9,633 bases of DNA, taken from the NCBI GenBank assembly GCA_009922295.1, contig RFWA01000074.1:1-9633 (forward strand). The letters run 5' to 3'. The stretch's first letter is position 1. Each line of letters opens with the position of its first letter. The notes beneath the pieces were generated by a model. It had not been told where the DNA came from. It ran no database searches and saw nothing but the letters and a program-made list of their open reading frames with translations. Below, piece by piece: positions 5,807 through 9,633 of this stretch. Made by a program: the position numbers and the translations under genes. Source of the stretch: Betaproteobacteria bacterium. GTDB taxonomy: Bacteria > Pseudomonadota > Gammaproteobacteria > Burkholderiales > Burkholderiaceae_C.

Positions 5807-7033
5807 TCAGCGCGGATTGACCAGTCTGTCGCCGACGCGCACGCCTTCAGTGGCTTCGAGCACGAGTGCGTAGGACAGCCGCTCAAAGGCGCGAAATACC
5901 ATCAGCAGGCCCTTGCGTTCGTCCGGCAATTTGAGTGCGGTGCGCGCCAGGTCCGTTTTGTCGATCAAGCGGGCGCCGTCGGTCAGAATGGCCAGCATAT
6001 GGCCGCTTTCGAGCCCCTCACGCGAGCCGCGGTTGATCACCACCACCTGGTTTTGACCGACGTTCGCTACGGCATTGCCGTAGACCGAGACCACCCGCGC
6101 CTCCATGGCGGCGCTTGGGGCGCGAGGCACATAGCTGCGCAGGGTCAGCGCTGGTTCCGGCAGCAGTCGGTCGCCAACCCGGATTTCTTCGCGTGCTGCC
6201 ACGATGTCAATGGTGGCGGGGATCACTTCTTGCACGGCTTTGCCGTCGGCACTGGTGGTGGTTTGGACCGACTCACCACGCACCAGCAGCACTCGCCCGA
6301 TGTACTGGGCCTCAAAGCCGAGCACTTCGCCACTGACCGGGTCTTTCAGCGGGGTCGCATTGCGCAGCACGCGAAAGGCCTGCTGCGGCTGACGCGGGTC
6401 GTCCGTCAGCGGGCTGCCTCGGCCGCCCAGCGCGTAGGCCCGGTCGCCCCGTGTCAGCAACACCCGGCTGTCCTGGGCCGCCACAATGCGCGCCGCCGTT
6501 TGCAGTGAACTGTCGTCGACAACGACTGGCTCGGTCAAAAAGGCATCAATCATGCTGCTTTTGAGCGCCGGCAGGGCTGCGTCGGCCGGGGTCTCGACCC
6601 GAATGCGTGGCGACAGCTTGATGGTTGGCCCCTCGGCAGGGGTCTCGATCACCGGCGCGGCCAGGCGCAGCGTCGCCCGGCCGTCTTGCTTGTCCAGCAG
6701 CAGCACCTGGCCAGGGTAAATCAGGTGAGGGTTGCGGATGTCTTGCAGGTTCATGCCCCATAACTCTGGCCATCGCCAGGGCTGGGTTAGAAAGGCGGCG
6801 GACAGGCCCCACAGCGTGTCGCCGGGCTTGACGGTGTAGCGCTCAGGCGCGCCGGCCTTGAGCTCGTTCAAGGGCAGGCCGGCCGTGGCCGTACGCTTGG
6901 CCACCGCCTGCTGCTGAGGCGTCACCGGCGCGGTTTGGGCGGCCAGCGGCGGCGCGGCAATCGCACCAATGAGGGCGGCAATGACCGTGGCCCGTACCAG
7001 TGAGTCCACGGCGGCATGGGCGGTCACCAACAT
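5807..7033 (-). CDS. Secreted LysM peptidoglycan-binding domain protein
   Basis: 408 residues. The ATG at 7031-7033 has AGGAG at 7040-7044 on the minus strand, six bases away. Residues 1-33 are a signal peptide (hydrophobic stretch 14-30, likely cleavage near LAA/QT). A single LysM module spans about 66-113, from YTVKPGDTLWGLS to LIYPGQVLLL, with the WRWPELWGMN insert often seen in this betaproteobacterial group. The remaining 290 residues are beta-rich with no motif I can name (for example VVSVYGNAVANVGQNQVVVINRG near 315-340, and a terminal GVRVGDRLV). LysM modules bind the N-acetylglucosamine chain of peptidoglycan, so the protein is placed in the cell envelope. The gene directly precedes dprA, an arrangement I recall from many betaproteobacteria; a link to DNA uptake through the cell wall is tempting but unproven. 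Confidence 0.9.
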   Translation of the reverse strand: MLVTAHAAVDSLVRATVIAALIGAIAAPPLAAQTAPVTPQQQAVAKRTATAGLPLNELKAGAPERYTVKPGDTLWGLSAAFLTQPWRWPELWGMNLQDIRNPHLIYPGQVLLLDKQDGRATLRLAAPVIETPAEGPTIKLSPRIRVETPADAALPALKSSMIDAFLTEPVVVDDSSLQTAARIVAAQDSRVLLTRGDRAYALGGRGSPLTDDPRQPQQAFRVLRNATPLKDPVSGEVLGFEAQYIGRVLLVRGESVQTTTSADGKAVQEVIPATIDIVAAREEIRVGDRLLPEPALTLRSYVPRAPSAAMEARVVSVYGNAVANVGQNQVVVINRGSREGLESGHMLAILTDGARLIDKTDLARTALKLPDERKGLLMVFRAFERLSYALVLEATEGVRVGDRLVNPR

Positions 7034-7090
7034 ATGAAGCTCCTGTGATGCGGCATGGTCTTGTGTGCGAATCGACTCGAGTCTCGCATC

Positions 7091-7119
7091 ATTTTGCGCC
7101 CTAGCTCTGAATTGGGCAA
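7091..7119 (-). promoter_or_regulatory. Candidate sigma-70 promoter for the LysM-dprA-smg operon
   Basis: On the minus strand TTGCCC (7114-7119) and CAAAAT (7091-7096) are separated by exactly 17 bases. Each matches four of six consensus positions. Transcription would start near 7084, leaving about 50 nt before the LysM ATG. It lies in the 158-bp divergent gap shared with def; I found no equally good pair for def on the plus strand and no clear terminator or structured leader there. Confidence 0.35.
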
Positions 7120-7191
7120 CGCCAGACCGACCTGAGCCGGGCGAGGGCCGTCAAAAATGGCGAAAATACCGACATTCTGCAAAATCTCTCC

Positions 7192-7701
7192 ATGGCTTTA
7201 CTTCCCATTCTCTGTTTCCCCGACCCCCGCCTGAACACCGTGGCCAAGCCGGTGGCGGCGGTCGACGCGCGCATCCGCACCCTCTGTGCCGACATGATCG
7301 CCACCATGTACGACGCCAAGGGTATTGGCTTGGCCGCCACCCAGGTGGATGTGCATGAGCGCTTGATTGTGATTGACGTGTCCGAAGAGCGTGACAAGCC
7401 GCTGGTGCTGATCAACCCGGAGCTTGTCTGGACCAGTCCGACCACCCACCTCAATGAGGAGGGCTGCTTGTCGGTGCCCGGTGTGTACGACGGGGTACAG
7501 CGCTTTGACGCGGTGCAGGTGCGCGCGCTCGATGGCGCCGGCCGGTCGCGCACCATCGAGGCCGATGGGCTGTTGGCAGTCTGCATCCAGCATGAGATGG
7601 ACCACCTGATGGGTCGGGTGTTTGTCGAGTACCTGTCGCCGCTCAAGCGCAATCGCATCAAGACCAAAATGCTCAAAGCCCAGCGCGAGGGCGAACGTTG
7701 A
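7192..7701 (+). CDS. def: Peptide deformylase
   Basis: 169 residues, the usual length for the type I enzyme. It removes the formyl group from the N-terminal formyl-methionine of new proteins at the ribosome. All three signature motifs are present: GIGLAATQ (44-51), EGCLSVP (90-96) with metal ligand Cys92, and QHEMDHL (133-139) with ligands His134 and His138 and catalytic Glu135. The start at ATG 7192 gives the expected beginning (MALLPILCFPDPRL), though the upstream bases show only a weak ribosome site. First gene of a def-fmt-azlC-azlD run, divergent from the LysM gene. Its TGA overlaps the TTG start of fmt, so fmt translation is probably coupled to it. Confidence 0.98.
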   Translation: MALLPILCFPDPRLNTVAKPVAAVDARIRTLCADMIATMYDAKGIGLAATQVDVHERLIVIDVSEERDKPLVLINPELVWTSPTTHLNEEGCLSVPGVYDGVQRFDAVQVRALDGAGRSRTIEADGLLAVCIQHEMDHLMGRVFVEYLSPLKRNRIKTKMLKAQREGER

Positions 7702-8711
7702 GGCTGATTTTTGCCGGCACGCCCGAGTTTGCCCGGGTGGCACTGGCGCAGTTGCAGTCCGCCGGCTTCGAGATTGCGCTGGTGCTGACCCAGCCTGACC
7801 GGCCCGCTGGGCGAGGTCTCAAACTGCAACCGTCCGCTGTCAAGCAGCAGGCCTTGGCCCACGGGCTGGCGCTGGCGCAGCCGCGCAGCCTGCGCCTGGA
7901 TGGCCGTTACCCGGAAGACGCCCTAGCCGCGCGTGCGGCGATCGAAGCCGCCCAGGCCGATGCCATGGTGGTGGCGGCCTACGGCCTGCTGCTGCCGCAA
8001 TGGGTGCTCGATGCCATGGGTGGGCAGCGCCCGGCCGCCCCGCCGCGCTGGGGCTGCCTGAACATCCACGCCTCGCTGCTGCCGCGTTGGCGCGGCGCCG
8101 CGCCGATTCACCGCGCCATCGAGGCGGGTGATGCGCACACCGGCATCACCATCATGCAGATGGACGCCGGGCTCGACACCGGCGCCATTCTGCTGGCGCG
8201 AGCCCTGCCGGTCGAGCCGGCCGACAGCACCGCCAGCCTGCACGACAAGCTGGCGCTGTTGGGGGGGCATTTGATCGTGCAGGCGCTGCAACAGCTGCCG
8301 GCCGGCACCCTGCTTGCCGTGCCGCAGCCGCTTGATGGGGTGACCTACGCCCAGAAGGTCGACAAGCAGGAGGCTTGGATCGACTGGGCGCTGCCGGCGC
8401 CGCAGATTGTGCGGCGCATCCAGGCCTTTAACCCAGCGCCTGGCGCCAGCAGCAGCCTGCAGGGTGAGGCGCTCAAGATCTGGCAGGCGCAGGTGCTGCC
8501 CGGCGTGCCGCCAGCTGGCCTGCCTTTGGGGTCAATTCTGGCTGCAGGCCATGCTGGTATTGAGGTTGTTGCTATGAATTCAATAGTAAATATCACTCAG
8601 CTGCAGCGCCCCGGTGGCAAGCGCTTGGCGGCCGCCGAGTTTCTGCGCGGTTTTGCACTGGCACCGGGCGCCGCCTTTGACGCCGCTTTTGGCGCGGGCG
8701 GCGCGGCATGA
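7698..8711 (+). CDS. fmt: Methionyl-tRNA formyltransferase
   Basis: 337 residues from a TTG start at 7698-7700 that overlaps the def stop (TTGA); GAGG at 7687-7690 is a suitable ribosome site, and the protein begins MRLIFAGTPEFA as expected. It transfers a formyl group from 10-formyl-tetrahydrofolate to Met-tRNA(fMet). The N-terminal Rossmann domain carries QPDRPAGRG (32-40), the catalytic set Asn122 and His124 in CLNIHASLLPRWRGAAPI, and Asp160 in MDAGLDTGAI; spacing from His to Asp (36) equals that of the E. coli enzyme. The C-terminal tRNA-binding barrel includes RRIQAFNPAPGA (239-250) and LQRPGGKRL (302-310). Oddity: residues about 289-299 (VVAMNSIVNIT) are encoded by an AT-rich patch sharing a 10-mer with dprA, replacing the Gly-rich turn usually found there without changing length. 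Confidence 0.97.
   Translation: MRLIFAGTPEFARVALAQLQSAGFEIALVLTQPDRPAGRGLKLQPSAVKQQALAHGLALAQPRSLRLDGRYPEDALAARAAIEAAQADAMVVAAYGLLLPQWVLDAMGGQRPAAPPRWGCLNIHASLLPRWRGAAPIHRAIEAGDAHTGITIMQMDAGLDTGAILLARALPVEPADSTASLHDKLALLGGHLIVQALQQLPAGTLLAVPQPLDGVTYAQKVDKQEAWIDWALPAPQIVRRIQAFNPAPGASSSLQGEALKIWQAQVLPGVPPAGLPLGSILAAGHAGIEVVAMNSIVNITQLQRPGGKRLAAAEFLRGFALAPGAAFDAAFGAGGAA
8566..8595. repeat. AT-rich repeat-like island in fmt
   Basis: A sudden AT-rich run inside a very GC-rich gene, centred on the hexamer palindrome GAATTC at 8576-8581, with near-symmetric flanks (CTAT to the left, AATAG to the right). The word AATTCAATAG (8577-8586) is identical to the minus strand of 4795-4804 in dprA. It encodes residues in the C-terminal barrel of Fmt and keeps the frame. 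Confidence 0.4.
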
Positions 8712-9439
8712 TTGCCTTGCGTCAGCACGCGCAGCACCCGGCGTTCCGGGTCGGCGCCATGGACTTGATGCCGGCAGCACCCGGCATTGCGGCCTGGGGC
8801 CTGATGACCGGCGTGGCCATGGTGCAGTCGGGCCTGAGCACGTTTGAGGCGCTGCTCATGAGCTTGATCGTGTTTGCCGGCAGTTCCCAACTGGCGGCGG
8901 TGCCGCTGCTGCTGGCTGGCGCGCCGATGTGGGTGATTTTGGCCACGGCTTTTTGCGTCAACCTGCGCTTTGTGGTGTTCAGCGCCCATTTGCGGCCCTA
9001 TGTCATGCACCTGCCGCTGTGGCGACGGCTGATCAGCGGTTACTTCACCGCCGACCTGACCTATGTGATGTTCATCAAGCGCTACCCGCAGAGCAGCACA
9101 GACCCGGTCGAACGGCAGGCGCAGCAGGCCTACCTGGCGGGTAATTGCCTGGTGAACTGGCTGAGCTGGGTCTGCTTCAGTGTGCTCGGGGTGGCCTTGG
9201 CCAACGCCATTCCGACCCGCTGGGGCCTGGGCTTTGCCGGCAGCCTGGCGCTGCTGGGTATCTTGTGCTCGCTGGCGTCGAACCGCTTGCGGGTGGTGTC
9301 GGCCAGTGTGGCTGGCATTGCCGCAGTGGCGGCGTATGCGCTACCGCTCAAGCTGAACATCCTGGTGGCCATTGCGGCGGCGGTGCTGCTGTGCATGCAG
9401 CTCGAAAAAACCGCCTGGGCCCAGGCGGAGTCGCCATGA
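8708..9439 (+). CDS. azlC: AzlC family branched-chain amino acid exporter, large subunit
   Basis: 243 residues, normal for AzlC/YgaZ. An inner-membrane protein with several hydrophobic segments (roughly 24-42, 46-70, 74-93, 143-165, 175-190, 198-230). The segment FAGSSQLAAVPLLLAGAP (56-73), followed by CVNLRFVVFSAHLRPY (83-98), is the family signature. With the small partner AzlD it exports branched-chain amino acids and related compounds in characterised members (AzlCD, YgaZH, BrnFE). The ATG start overlaps the fmt stop as ATGA; a second ATG at 8759 is less likely because coupling favours the first. The gene lies directly behind fmt and overlaps azlD by 4 nt. The exact substrate is not evident from sequence. 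Confidence 0.93.
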   Translation: MIALRQHAQHPAFRVGAMDLMPAAPGIAAWGLMTGVAMVQSGLSTFEALLMSLIVFAGSSQLAAVPLLLAGAPMWVILATAFCVNLRFVVFSAHLRPYVMHLPLWRRLISGYFTADLTYVMFIKRYPQSSTDPVERQAQQAYLAGNCLVNWLSWVCFSVLGVALANAIPTRWGLGFAGSLALLGILCSLASNRLRVVSASVAGIAAVAAYALPLKLNILVAIAAAVLLCMQLEKTAWAQAESP

Positions 9440-9633
9440 ACGGCGTGAACGGCGTGACAGACGGCTGGACCCTGCTGATCATCGTCTGTATGGCTGGCAT
9501 CACGGTGCTGACCCGCTCCATGTTTTACATCTCCAGCAAGCCCTGGCAGTTGCCGCGCTGGGCTCAGCGGGGTCTGCGGTACGCGCCAATTGCCGCGCTG
9601 GCCGGGGTGATCGTGCCTGAGCTGCTGATGACG
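9436..9633 (+). CDS. azlD: AzlD family branched-chain amino acid exporter, small subunit (3' end outside window)
   Basis: The ATG at 9436 overlaps the azlC stop (ATGA), with GGAG at 9427-9430 five bases upstream. The frame is open for 66 codons to the window end, while AzlD proteins are about 100-110 residues, so roughly the last third is missing. The visible part begins with a short polar leader (MNGVNGVTDGW), a first membrane segment (about 12-25), then TRSMFYISSKPWQLPRW (26-42) as expected for AzlD, and the start of a second hydrophobic segment (RYAPIAALAGVIVPELL). It forms the exporter with AzlC. The family call rests on these features plus position behind azlC. Confidence 0.9.
   Translation, partial: MNGVNGVTDGWTLLIIVCMAGITVLTRSMFYISSKPWQLPRWAQRGLRYAPIAALAGVIVPELLMT

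Noticed and set aside
5543..6508. Long plus-strand open frame of 321 codons opposite dprA and the LysM gene
   Set aside because: It runs antisense across two well-supported genes, has His/Gln/Arg-rich composition typical of the shadow of GC-rich coding DNA, and has no recognisable motif.
7157..7234. Possible short leader ORF of 25 codons overlapping the def start
   Set aside because: No ribosome site or attenuator-like feature; likely chance.
7101..7862. Minus-strand open frame of 253 codons opposite def and fmt
   Set aside because: Antisense to def with all its catalytic motifs; a codon-composition shadow.
1..9633. CRISPR array, tRNA/rRNA genes, transposase or integrase
   Set aside because: No regularly spaced repeats, no clover-leaf or rRNA-like stretches and no mobile-element protein motifs were seen on either strand.

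Overview
The window looks like a chromosomal segment of a GC-rich betaproteobacterium, most likely Burkholderiales, family Comamonadaceae (Rhodoferax/Polaromonas-like). I infer this from gene order and protein character: a LysM protein-dprA-smg block divergent from def-fmt, Bug-type (TctC) periplasmic binding proteins without adjacent TctA/TctB membrane genes, and short AT-rich islands inside GC-rich genes. No database search was possible, so the taxonomic call rests on recognition only.

Left part (1-3984), accessory and probably catabolic: the C-terminal part of an arylsulfatase-type sulfatase running in from the left edge; an intact exported Bug/TctC binding protein; a second, convergent Bug gene broken by a frameshifting deletion of about 34 nt (pseudogene); and, divergent from that pseudogene, a phytanoyl-CoA dioxygenase-family Fe(II)/2-oxoglutarate oxygenase with complete metal and cosubstrate residues. 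The pseudogene and the oxygenase share an intergenic region with three abutting perfect palindromes, a good operator candidate. A role in capture and breakdown of an organic sulfate ester or another carboxylated substrate is only an inference.

Middle part (3996-7033, minus strand), core: a LysM-domain secreted protein, then dprA (DNA-processing protein used in transformation), then smg (DUF494), read as one probable operon towards the left. dprA carries an unusual in-frame AT-rich insertion just before its Rossmann-type nucleotide-binding core.

Right part (7192-9633, plus strand), core: def (peptide deformylase), fmt (methionyl-tRNA formyltransferase), azlC and azlD (branched-chain amino acid exporter subunits; azlD is cut by the window end). 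Each consecutive pair overlaps by 3 to 4 nt, so translational coupling is likely. def and fmt perform opposite ends of N-formyl-methionine metabolism.

Nothing in the window is clearly an undescribed system. The points most worth following are the palindrome cluster at 3069-3104, the freshly decayed Bug gene, the AT-rich repeat-like islands inside dprA and fmt, and the sharp accessory/core boundary between 3984 and 3996. I saw no tRNA, rRNA, CRISPR array, integrase or transposase.
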